A stretch of 57,505 nt of DNA, taken from contig JAKLMB010000060.1 in NCBI GenBank assembly GCA_022813625.1, forward strand, positions 1 through 57,505, given 5' to 3'. Under the pieces are notes generated by a model. That model saw only the letters and a list, made by a program, of their open reading frames with translations. It did no database searches and was not told where the DNA came from. This document shows positions 11,647 through 22,609 of this stretch, one piece after another. A program made the position numbers and the translations under genes. This stretch comes from Aaosphaeria pasadenensis. Lineage: Eukaryota > Ascomycota > Dothideomycetes > Pleosporales. Numbering within the stretch: the stretch's first letter is position 1; every line of letters starts with the position of its first letter.

Positions 11647-13930
11647 ATGGCGGGGCTGCCCGATCAACTGGGTCCATCACCGATGACCACCACAACCATG
11701 TCTTCTTCTTCTTCTTCTCCTACTAATACCAATACCACTTCCTCGCGCCGACTACCACCACCACCACCACCAAACCTGGCACACCACCACCAACACCCAC
11801 AACGCCGCCCACTTAAGACTCAATCCAATCCTTCCGCTCGAAGTCGTGACACCTCCAATTCTTACCATCCTTCTTCTACGCCCTCTGTGTCCTCCAATTC
11901 TTCCTCTACCACCACCACCTCCTCCTCCACATTCTCTTCTTATTCCTATTCCTCCTCGGCATCGTCACCTTACCGTGTGCTCAGCGCCATTGTCGTAGTA
12001 TTGCTAGCCATCCTCCTCTCCCCCCTCCTGACCCCGCGTCTCCCCAACATCCTGCACCTCCTCGGGGAACATAAGCATTGGCGTGTTACATCTCCCGCAT
12101 TCACACTTCGTAACCCCGTCGTCTTCCATAAAACCCCTCTCGTCGGCCCACAATCGAGGGCCCAACCCCAAGAACAAGGCGAATTCACCGGCACCTTCTA
12201 CACAGACACAGAACGCAGTATGGCTCTAGCAGATCAGGCGAAGCGGGTTGCCGCAGAGTTCGACTTTGGTCCGGACGCTGTTCGCAAATCCGTGAAGGAA
12301 TTCATACGGGAGATGGGTAAGGTCCACACTCTACACTGTGTTGTATGATGCTTCAGAGAGTACAGAAAAAATGTTAACACTCTGTAGATGAGGGTCTTCA
12401 AAAGGAAGGTACCGAACTGAGCCAAATCCCTACCTACGTCACGGCTGTTCCCAATGGAACCGAGAAGGTAATGCACTGCTGTCTCCGCCTGTCGTGTGAT
12501 CAATGCCTATACTAATCTTCTACAAGGGACTCTACATGGCTGTCGATCTCGGTGGCACCAATTTCCGCGTCTGTTCGATCCAATTGCATGGAAATACCAC
12601 ATTCTCCCTCACCCAAAGCAAGGTTGCCATTCCCCAAGAACTCATGGTTGCGAAGACCTCAAAAGAGCTGTTCTCCTTCCTTGCGAAGCAAATCGAGTCT
12701 TTCCTCAAGGCCCACCATGAGGACCACTACACATCTCATGTCAAGCGCAAGCAGGCTGGGGACCAAGTGAAAGAGGAAGAGATATTCGATTTGGGTTTCA
12801 CCTTCTCCTTCCCCGTCCACCAGGTTGGAATTAACAAAGGCCTCCTCATGCGCTGGACCAAAGGCTTTGACATCCAGGAGACAGTGGGCCAAGATGTGTG
12901 TGCCCTTCTCCAGGCAGAGATCGATGAGCTTCACCTGCCCGTGCGCGTAGCAGCATTGGTCAATGACACTGTCGGAACTCTCATGGCACGCTCTTATACG
13001 TCTCCCGGAAAGACCGGAACTCTATTGGGTGCCATCTTCGGCACCGGAACCAATGGCGCCTACGTCGAGAAGTTGAACAAGGTCACCAAGCTGACCCAAA
13101 GCAAGGATGCTGGTGACTACGACAAGTCCACTGGCGAGATGATTGTGAACACAGAATGGGGCTCGTTCGACAACAGCCTCCGTACGCTTCCCAATACCCC
13201 CTATGATGTGGAACTCGATGCCAAGTCCGTCAATCCGGGAATTCAGATGTTCGAGAAGCGAGTGTCTGGCATGTTCTTGGGCGAGATCCTCCGTCTTTCG
13301 CTCGTCGGCCTACTTAAGGATCCACAGATTCCCCTTTTCCGGGACGAGAACTCGGCAACAAACGACATTCATAGCACCACACAGGTCCATGATAACAGCC
13401 CAATCTGGCAACAGTGGGGCTTCGATACCAGCCTTCTGAGTATCTGCGCAGGTGACCAGAGTCCCGGCCTCAGGGTCTTGAGGCAAACACTCGACAAGGA
13501 CTACGGCATTTCTGCCGCAAGCTCCGAGGATGCAGAGGCGGTGCGTGAAATTGCTGGCGCCATCGGTCGCCGTGCAGCCCGTCTCTCGGCGGTTGCCATT
13601 GCAGCCATCGTCCTGAACACCGGTCGTTTGGACTCCTCCTCTGGTGCAGCCACCACCGAGGACAAGGCCGGAATTGAACCACCTAGGGGCGATGTCTCTT
13701 CCAGTGGCCGTGGAGAGGTTGCGGAGGAAGATGTCATTGACGTGGGTGTTGACGGATCCTTGGTCGAGTTCTATCCCCGCTTCGAAGATCATATTCGAGA
13801 GGCCCTTAGGGAGGTCGAGGAGATTGGCGAGGCCGGTGAGAAGAGGATCAGGATTGGCATTGCGAAGGACGGGTCTGGTGTCGGAGCCGCCCTGATCGCA
13901 CTCGTAGCAGGACGCGTTGCTGCCGCGTGA
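11647..13930 (+). CDS. glkA: Glucokinase, with possible N-terminal membrane-anchor extension
   Basis: Exons are 11647 (or 12220)-12316, 12388-12467 and 12527-13930. The conserved enzyme starts at the ATG at 12220 (526 residues). In that numbering the phosphate-binding LGGTNFR is at 67-73, the hexokinase signature at about 148-173 (LGFTFSFP then NKG), catalytic Asp at 206 (LVNDTVG) and the adenosine-site GTGTNGAY at 231-238. It phosphorylates glucose with ATP at the start of glycolysis. The sequence resembles fungal GlkA rather than HxkA. About 30 extra acidic/Ser-rich residues precede the C-terminal GVDGSLVEFYP. The frame stays open upstream to an ATG at 11647, adding 191 residues: a Ser/Thr/Pro-rich stretch and a hydrophobic segment at about 111-129. 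C-rich third positions there look coding, so I give the long form. The enzyme call is firm; the start is not. Confidence 0.9.
12220..12222 (+). other. Alternative internal start for soluble glucokinase
   Basis: This ATG begins the part that matches known glucokinases (MALADQAKRVAAEF). It has A at -3, a good fungal context. If it is the real start, the protein is the usual soluble enzyme. If both it and 11647 are used, the gene makes soluble and anchored forms. The sequence does not decide. Confidence 0.6.
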
Positions 13931-14442
13931 TCGGCATGAGCAGGGTGCCCAGAGGGAACGAGTCTCTGCGCAGTTGGCGTTTAGGGTTTTTGAACACACA
14001 AAAAAGGGGGTTTCAGGATACGCTGTTGTGCCCACAGAGGACGGTTCACCTTTGCTTTCTTGTAGCTTATTGATAGCGATTTGAATATGATGACACGACC
14101 ATGTCTCTTCACACAACATTTCGGTCAAGAATGAAGGCTCGATCATATTGATTCCATCCAAGTTACCCAACTGTTCCATAAAGTGTACCTCGCAGTGCGC
14201 CAGTCGCGATTATCATCTCACGCGTCCATGAATCATCGTATATGATGTCAGACATCCAAAAAATCCGCCCCGCCGCGCCCCACTCCTCTTAGCGCCCACA
14301 ATCCCAAACGAATACAGAACCCACGCCGATCCCACGACTCATCAAAGACACCGTCTCACGCCTTTCATTCAAGTCGAGGGATATTTTTTCTCTACATAAT
14401 CCCAACAAATCCAAAAAATTCACATGAATCAAATGTCCAAAA
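13931..14442. other. Intergenic between glucokinase and tRNA-Lys
   Basis: This is the 3' flank of glucokinase and the 5' flank of the tRNA gene. A 289-codon minus-strand open frame (13310-14179) runs into the glucokinase exon as its antisense shadow and is not called. I see nothing else. Confidence 0.6.
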
Positions 14443-14544
14443 GCCCGGCTGGCACAATTGGTTAGCGCGTGAGACTTTTAAGTAATACCTATGGTATTCG
14501 CCCTGAGAGATCTCAAGGTTGGGAGTTCGAGCCTCCCGTCGGGC
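14443..14544 (+). tRNA. tRNA-Lys(UUU) with intron
   Basis: The acceptor stem GCCCGGC pairs with GTCGGGC (one G-T). The anticodon stem is TGAGA/TCTCA around the loop CTTTTAA, so the anticodon is TTT (Lys). The T arm contains GTTCGAG. A 29-base intron (14481-14509) lies one base 3' of the anticodon, the normal place for nuclear tRNA introns. The D stem has one A-C mismatch. A T-run about 12 bases downstream can act as the Pol III terminator. Confidence 0.9.
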
Positions 14545-17500
14545 GTCTTGTATTTCTTTTTGTCTCTTTTCTATTGCCTATTCATGTCGTGGACGAGGTC
14601 GTGGATGAGGGACAATTTTTTCAAACCAGGGGGTAACTTTTTCAAGGATGAATTTTTTTTTCTGATTAGACAATGTACATTGTATACTATTTAATTATTA
14701 TTATTATATATGCAATTCATTGTGTATAGTATAAACTTATGGGTGTGAGCAATTCTTTTGGTTCTTCAGTGGGGGAGGTGAGTGGGTACGTACCCGCGGC
14801 ATGGTATCTAACTTGCAGGCAAGCAAAGGCAACAACAATGCGGGAGCCGGAGCAGATGTATCAAAGTAGGATTCGCACTACACACACACACTGCCAACTC
14901 TCGCCCAAAATAGATAGATATATATCTTCTGAAAACAGAACCACAGGACTTGGACTACAATCCTTCCCGCGGCGTGTATGGCGGATGCAAAGTTCCTTTC
15001 ATTTACTCCAACCGAGCATACTTATTCTTCTTCGCCAGCTAAATAACGACAGAACAAAATGAAAGAGGTAAGGATATCAAGAAGTACTATTGTCATCTTT
15101 ATATGCTAGAACGTTGCGTGCAAAGGATAGAAACGTGCTCAATTAATTGACTTTCTGATTAGTTCTGAAGGTAGATGGGATGGATGGTCTACCAGGGATA
15201 GGAATGGGTGGGTTGTTTACGTGGAAAAATTTAATGTAGTACATGGATGAATCTATGGATACATAGGTAGGTAGATGTATATTATTTCGAAGCGCTTTTC
15301 ATTATCATCCATCCATCGTGTCGGCCACAGAGGCCAATCTATTCTTCCTTCTCGGTCCCAATTCTACGTTCGGAGTGCAGGGTGAGTGCTCATGGGGAGA
15401 AGACTGACGGTTGGGGTACATCCAGTTCGAGCAGATGTGGAACCTGACTTGAATGGACTGACAGGGCATGCCCTTTCGTTTCGTTTCCTCACCTTTTACC
15501 AGCGTTGCCGGCGTGACTTCGATCGCGGGGATCTTTTGGGTTTTTCATAAGTGCCTCACGCATTGATCAAAGATGATCGCAGAAGAACAAGAAAAAACAA
15601 AAAGTGGAAAGCACAGATTGAGTGAGACAGGCCCCGTTCTCGAACTCCCGGTACTTTTCTGCGTCTGGATGTGGGCATGTGTGCGTGTGGATCAGTGGAT
15701 CTATGGCTCGATGCAAATGAGTGCAACCATCCACACAAACACTTAGACTTTTGTACATGTCAGAAAACGTTCTTGGATTCTCACGGGGGAGATGGGAGGG
15801 GGAAGGAGGCGAAACGGTGCTGGAGTTGGGCTTTTTTCTTGTGTGTCGGTTGTATGTTCATGTCGCAGGCGGCGAACGGCGATGGCGAAGGTGATGCGCG
15901 GTACCGGCGGAGGAGGCGGCAAGTGGCATGGCAAGGAATAAAATAGCAGAACGTAGCAAAGGAAAGGCGCAACTAGCAGAGCCAGCAGAAGGTACGGTGC
16001 ACAAGTGTGGTGGCTGTGGTGTGGTATGGTGACCCAGGTGAGTGACTGAGATGTCAAACAAGGAGGTCGCACAAGAGGAAGCCATTCAGCCAGTCCTCCC
16101 ACCCTCCCATCCGCCTGTCCACACCAAAGGAGCAACAAGACAAGGCAAGGCAAGACAGCACTCCGACGGCAACAGGATGTGTCAACGGCTGTTCATGCTT
16201 TCGCCTGCCTTGTATTTCTCCAGCAAGAAAGGCTCAAGGGTCTAGGCTTGCGGCGGAGGGATCTATCCGCAGGAAGGGAGGAAGATAGAAGGCGTGACTG
16301 ATTGAGAAATATTGGGAAGAGTTAATTGCACGCAGCACGATTCCAATCCCTTTCCCCGGGAGAACTAATCAGATAGTAGTCTATTGAAAAGTCAAGCACG
16401 CGGAGACTGTCTGGGAGGCATGCGTTCTTTCTCACCCCTGTCTGGTCCCCAATATTGGTTCGCAATCTTTTTGTTCTGCTGCCCCTTGCAGGAAAAGTAT
16501 GGAGGAGCGCATGAAAATGTTCGATCAACGGCCGATTCCTGGGAAGGACCCGCGTGCTAAGGGAGGCTCGGGCTACTCAGGACTCATTCTTCCTCCTGCT
16601 TTTCTTCAACCCAGCATTATTGAACGATTATTGAGGGGGCTTAGGAAGAAGGGAAAGTTTCAAAACAAGGCAAGCAATATAAGCTGTAGGTTTCGGGGGC
16701 TCTCCTACCCTTTTGGCCTGGACTTTCGGTGACTTTCACCTCTGTCTAGACAGGAAAGGGCTGCAGTGGCGGCGGCGGCGGTGATAAGGGTTTTACTTTG
16801 CCTTATTTTCCATGTATTGTTGTATCTGAATTCATTTGTTGCTCAATAGTGGTGTTTCTGTGGGTTGTTCTATTGGTGATGTGAGTGGGAGCGGAGGGCT
16901 GCGTCGACTATATGTCTTGTCTCGCGCATATGGCGACTAAATGACTGATGATACAGCTTGCCGTTCCTCGTTAACGTGGCCGGCATGTGATGATCATCGC
17001 GATGGTCGTGAACCAACGGCGTACAAGTCGATGGATCAGAAAGGGAGCGGCAGTGTTGACGGTTGCGAATTCCAGACCTGATACTCCGTCTTATCAGAGC
17101 AACTTGCTCGCTCAGTTAGACTGTTGATTGATAATCTGGGTTCGGAATTGAGGGATGCGGCAATTACTCTGGCCATCATGCCATGAAGTCGATCACAAGA
17201 AAAGACAATTATGCATGAAAGTTTTGGGCAACGATTAATCCGGCGCGATGATCTCGGCAAGAATTTTTGTGAGTCAGTGTTGATGGATGGGTCGGATCGA
17301 TCACCGATTATTGTGTCGGACTTGTCTGCATTCTTTCAAAAAGTTTCGAAACGCATGTATCACCCGCCCTATGCCAGTAACTAGTTCTGTCTTGTCCTCC
17401 TTCTTCCCCTCCAGTTGTTGCTAGACCACTATTTCATTTTCCTTGCGAACCAATCGTCCGACGATAATTTCCCGAAGAATTCAAAGAAAAAATTGATGAG

Positions 17501-19990
17501 GCTTTGTGATGAGTTGATGGGATATCGTTAATACAAACTCCTGTGCCTGAGGAGGGGGTCGTGTCAGGTACAATACGAGTAGTCAACGGTCGTGACCCGC
17601 GGGTACGGAACAGATCCCATCGGAGAGCCATAGAATGATAGACAACGGGCGGCTTATTGGGCGCAAACAGCGAAGCAACAAACAAGCGCACTCGACTACA
17701 ACGGTACTATATCAGGAACAGCGTACGTTAGGGAAAACAAGGCTGGACTAAGCCCCATCACGGGGAAGTATCGTAGGATGGTGCGAGTCACTGAGGCTGA
17801 TCTTTGAGACTGGAACTTGGATTGGGCTGGACCAGACTGGACTGAATCTGGAGTGACCTAATACTTTGTGCCCTGGCTGTTGGCGATGGCGATGTTGACG
17901 GCGGCGGAGGCGTTGTCGGCAAGACGTTGGACTGAATCATGGTACGGTACTCGTACATTTAGAGTATATGGGCACACGGGGAAGTGGAGACCGGGCGGGT
18001 CAAATGGGGGTCGATTGTCGCTAATTACTCCTAACGCGTTCGTATGAGCCGGGGGTAAACTTGGTACTGGAAGTCCACTATGGAACGGTACGGTACGAGG
18101 TACAATGGACTACATACATGGATACGGTACAAGTGACTACGTAGGTGACTACCCGTTGAATGGGGGTGTGTGTATATGTATGTGTTACTGGCGTGGTATA
18201 TGTGTCTATTGCAGTGGTTACAAGACCGGCGACAATACTCCATAACGGGCACTGACACTTTTTTCTAATGCTTTGACGGAGGCACAAGAAAGGACAAGAC
18301 AGGACGGACAGACAGATTAGACAGATTAGACATGGAGGCCACAGCGGAACAAGCAACGGGAACACAAGACAGACATAATAAAGTCAGAGCGGATGAGGGA
18401 TCCGAGAGCCCACCTGCCACATGTGTCTCAAGAGCGTGGACTCGAGGAGAAGAGGAAGAACGACAGCGGCAAGCGGTGGATACAACGGGGACATTGCCAA
18501 AAAGGCTACCCAGATACGTTGATACGGTACGGTGCATTGGCACATGTACAATGGTTGTGAATGTATCGAGTGGATGGACGGGACCATTCACACGGTGTGT
18601 AGGTACACTGGCGTGTCCCTGGGTACCTCATGTATCCTGTATTCTGGGTGGCTTGGTCAGAATGATGCAAAGGGATTGATTTCCAAAGGTGATAAATGCA
18701 TGCAATGGCCCACTACTTCCGTACTCACACTGACGACTCCCGTACTCCACATCCATCACGTTCGTGTGTCCAAGGACGACGGTCAGGTGCACTCTACGCA
18801 TAACAATCGGCGGAGTAGATCGCAACGCACCTCAAGGTGTACATGTATGCACGTATGTATTTACCACCTATCTGTGTATACACCCAAGGGGGGGTGGGGA
18901 GGGGGTGGTATACCAGATAAAGACTTGCCGGTCGATCAATGGGCGTATATAAATAACAGTGAAGAAAAGCATCATCATCATCATCTCGACCACGAGTAAA
19001 AAGAGGAAGAAGAATAAGGTATGTTAAGATTGGTGTATGATCGCAGAAGCAAGTCAGCAAGCAGTTCAGAGGTATTTGATTCGCGTTTCCAGGGTTCCCG
19101 TCGTCCTCCCATCCCAACTCTCCTCCATTAACCTCCTTCACCCTTCCTACCCCCCTTCTCCCTCTGGTTCACATCTCCTTCAACTCTCTCGCTCCCTACC
19201 TCCACTCTGATTGTACACTATTAGGTCTTATACTATACGGCCCTGGCGACGATCCATCCGCGAAGCATCCATCTACGGAATACCGTAGTTCTGCTGCTGT
19301 ACAATCAAGTACCTAAAGTACTCCGTACAGTAGTTCTACGGTAGTACACCCACCCGTCCTGCCCGTCGCCTGTCTGCATACCCATCCATTCATCATCATC
19401 CACCATCCATCCACCTATCAAGCCACTTTTCCTCCATCTTCCATCGAACTTACCTCATACTGGGGGGGTTGAGGTTCTATTAAAGTGACCGAGGGCCTGG
19501 GCGCCGCCCTGACCCTCCTCCACATCGCTTGTACAATAAACCCACATCCCCCCCATCCCACTCCACTCCTACAGGCGACACCTACGGGCGACACCTAAGG
19601 AGGCACCTAGGCGTCTAGGCATATACTAGGAACAAGTTATACAGTCCAACCCCTCAAGTCTATCCTGTTGTGGATGATTACCCCAGTCAGTCCCTCCCGC
19701 GCGCTGCCGCCTCCACATGATAACGGATAACCTCTTCGCTACACCTTCGATAACTAGGTATCCACACTACCTACCAAGCAACGGAAGGGGACGAACGAAC
19801 GATAAGACTACATACATACATACGCACATACATTCGTACATACATACACACAACACACCCATCTCCGCTACTATTCCGTACCTACATCTCATCTCCCACT
19901 CGTATTTCGCCATCGCAAAACTACCGCCGTGGGCGAGACGCTGTTGTGCCTGGGAAGGGCCCGCGCTGCTAGCAGCTCGTCACGCGGCAG
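14545..19990. other. 5.4 kb gene-free stretch
   Basis: There are no supportable coding regions: open frames are under 160 codons, overlap on both strands and show no motif. The stretch contains short simple repeats: CACA near 14880, CAT near 18968-18985 and CATA/CACATA near 19810-19850. One exact copy of the recurrent 9-mer is at 19319-19327. The final 1 kb is pyrimidine-rich and is probably the promoter and leader of the Zn2Cys6 gene at 19991. The rest could be a long regulatory region or non-coding RNA; I see no direct sign of either. Confidence 0.6.
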
Positions 19991-22609
19991 ATGGCGGAGA
20001 CGGTGACCATTCCCTCCCCGTCCTTATTCCTCAGCTCTCCCAACCCCGGCCTGCCCAGCCCTCCACCCTTGAAGAAGACATCCATCCATCGATCATCACA
20101 GCAGCAGCCTTCTACTAAGACTGATGATCCGAAGGTAGCAGATTCCAACGGTGCGAATGTACCCGTTACTAAAAGGAAACAATCCAAGAGCCGCAACGGT
20201 ATGTTCGCCCACTCCCTTTCCGTTCACAGCCATGCCATGTTACCGCTACTCGAGATTCGAGCATAATTAAGAAAGAAAAAATGAGTCTAGCTTAGGGGAA
20301 AGGGCAAACCGCTGATACTAATTCACTCTCACACAGGTTGTATAACATGTAAAGCTAAACGGCTGAAATGCGATGAGACGAAACCTACTTGTCAACAGTG
20401 CGCGCGTCGCAATGTCCAGTGTGGAGGCTACAAGAAGGACTTCAAATGGAGGTCCTTCGAGGAAGGCAACTTTACGGGAAAACCGACCACCAAGACTAAG
20501 AAAGGTTTGTTTCCACCTACTATCATCAACATTCTGGGTGCGTGCATCATCGGAAAGATCTAACAACAGTCCAGCTTCTCCACAGCCAGCAACCGCGCCA
20601 CTACCACCATTCAACCCTGGCTTCACCCAATCCCACTACCCACCCAGCCATTCTGAGGCACCGCTGATGTACTTCTTTCCCCCTACTCAGACTTACTTCG
20701 ATGCACCATACCAACCCATGGCGACGGAGCCCTATCCAATTCCACAAGTGCCACAGTACACTATCGCCCCTCCATCGGTAACACCACTGGAACAGTATGC
20801 TCCTAGCTCAGTCGAAAGCTCGAGCAATTCCTACGAAGCCGATAGCATCGGAACTAGCCAAACGAAGACAGTTGCAGCTTCAAGCGTATCCTCTGGGCAG
20901 TCGCCACGCCTGGTCGATCTCCTGCTCCCTGGAACAGACCTCACTGTTCCGCCAGAGGAATACTTCTCCTTTCGTTCTCTGTGTCCTGAATCGTTTTACC
21001 AACCATCTGGATACACTCCACCTACAGAGACGATAGATGACGATATAGAGGAAATACCACGCAACTTCGATCTCACTCCCGAGCAATGGACGCTACGTCG
21101 CTCATCAGCGAGTCCTCCCGACTCATCAGGCTCTTCACCCGAATCTGGCAAATTGACTCTGTTGACTCAACCAATCTTGTCAATGTCTTCCCCCGAAATG
21201 CTCATTCGTCGATTCGATCTCAACACCTGTGGCGTCCTCTCTGTCAAAGACGGCCCCACCGAAAATCCATGGCGCACTCTGGTATGGCCTTTGGCCAAGG
21301 ACTGTCCAGCTCTGTTCCACGCAGTAGCTTCAATGACATCTTTTCACTGCTCCAAAGACTCCCCGATGCTCAGAATCCATGGTATCAACCACATGCATGA
21401 GTCCGTCCATGCGCTGCGAGCAAATTTGGGCAATATGCGCGTCGATGCAGCCATATCCACGACACTTGCACTGGCTTTCTCCGAATCCTGGGATCAACAC
21501 ATCAGGACAGGTATCAATCATATCAAAGGGGCGAAGATATTAATTCACAGGGCACTCTCAGACCGCAGTCACTTACCGCAGCGGGGAGAGGACTTCGATC
21601 GACTCAAATTCCTTTGCAACCTCTGGATCTACATGGACGTCATTGCTCGACTTACTTCTGCCGACGAGGACGAATCCAACGACTTCGACTTTGTCTCGGA
21701 TGCCATATATAGTAATGGTGGAAACGATTCAAGCGTCGATCCTCTCATGGGATGTGCGAGCAGCCTTTTTCCAATCATAGGCCGCATAGCCAATCTAGTT
21801 CGTAAGGTCCGAAGAACAGGCAGCAACGGCCCGAGTATCATTTCTCAAGCGATAGAACTCAAGGCGCAGATCGAGAAATGGACGCCACCGGCTTTTATCG
21901 AAGACCCCGAAGATGAATCTACTACCCCTCACGACACCATGAGAACGGCGGCAGCATACCAATATGCCACTCTACTCTATCTCCACCAAGCAGTCCCTGA
22001 AGTCCCCTCCTTGCCAGCAACAGAACTTGCCAAGAGGGCTTTATGTGAGCTAGCCACCGTCAATATTAAGTCTCGCTCAGTAATTGTTCACATCTTTCCT
22101 CTTATCGCTGCTGGTTGTGAAATGACGGAGCCTGAGGACCGCAAATGGGTACAAGAGAGATGGGAACTACTTTCGGCACGCATGAAATTGGGCATCGTTG
22201 AGAGATGCTTAGAAATAACCAAAGAAGTCTGGAGTCGTCGCGATGCGTTTGCCGCCAGTGCCTATGATGAACTCAATCCGCTTTCGGCACCCACGCTAAA
22301 GCGCGATTTTGATGAGTTTACAGATGATGCTGAAGAGAGTGGCCTTGTCTGCTGGCCAAATGTCAACAATAAACGCCGAGCAGCTGAGGACCTCATGGGC
22401 TTTCCTCAAACACAGCCTGTCAAGCTGGATACAACTGAAGTCAGACACCGGTCCGAATCACGGACTGAATTACTACATCCTGATATGACCGTTAAGGGTC
22501 GTCTACACTGGCTGGGTGTCATGAAAGGCTGGGGCTGGGAAGGTAAAGAAATTCTAGCTTCATTACTGTTACGTTACCATGCTGACCATGTACAGTATTA
22601 TTAGGCTGA
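19991..22609 (+). CDS. Zn(II)2Cys6 transcription factor
   Basis: Four exons are joined in frame: 19991-20198, 20337-20504, 20575-22542 and 22596-22609, giving 785 residues. Cysteines 71, 74, 81, 88, 91 and 98 form the C-x2-C-x6-C-x6-C-x2-C-x6-C zinc cluster that binds DNA, followed by a basic linker. A Ser/Pro/Tyr-rich linker leads to a fungal-specific transcription factor domain. Its typical block (LFHAVASMTSFH, then ALAFSESWDQHI and HIKGAK) points to the Fungal_trans_2 group. The last intron (53 nt) restores the family's usual C-terminus, WEVLLG; without it the frame runs on to an unrelated tail. The acceptor at 20574, rather than the one at 20569, keeps the frame. It is a nuclear regulator with unknown targets. 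No biosynthetic cluster lies beside it. Confidence 0.9.

Noticed and set aside
13310..14179. 289-codon minus-strand open frame
   Set aside because: It is antisense to the glucokinase exon, and the codon bias of the real gene keeps the opposite frame open. It carries no motif of its own.
20570..20574. Acceptor at 20569 for intron 2 of the Zn2Cys6 gene
   Set aside because: It shifts the frame. Only the acceptor ending at 20574 joins the zinc cluster to the long downstream frame.
22543..22604. Reading through to the TAG at 22602-22604 as the end of the Zn2Cys6 protein
   Set aside because: A clear GTAAAG donor and TACAG acceptor remove this segment and restore a C-terminus (WEVLLG) seen in the family.
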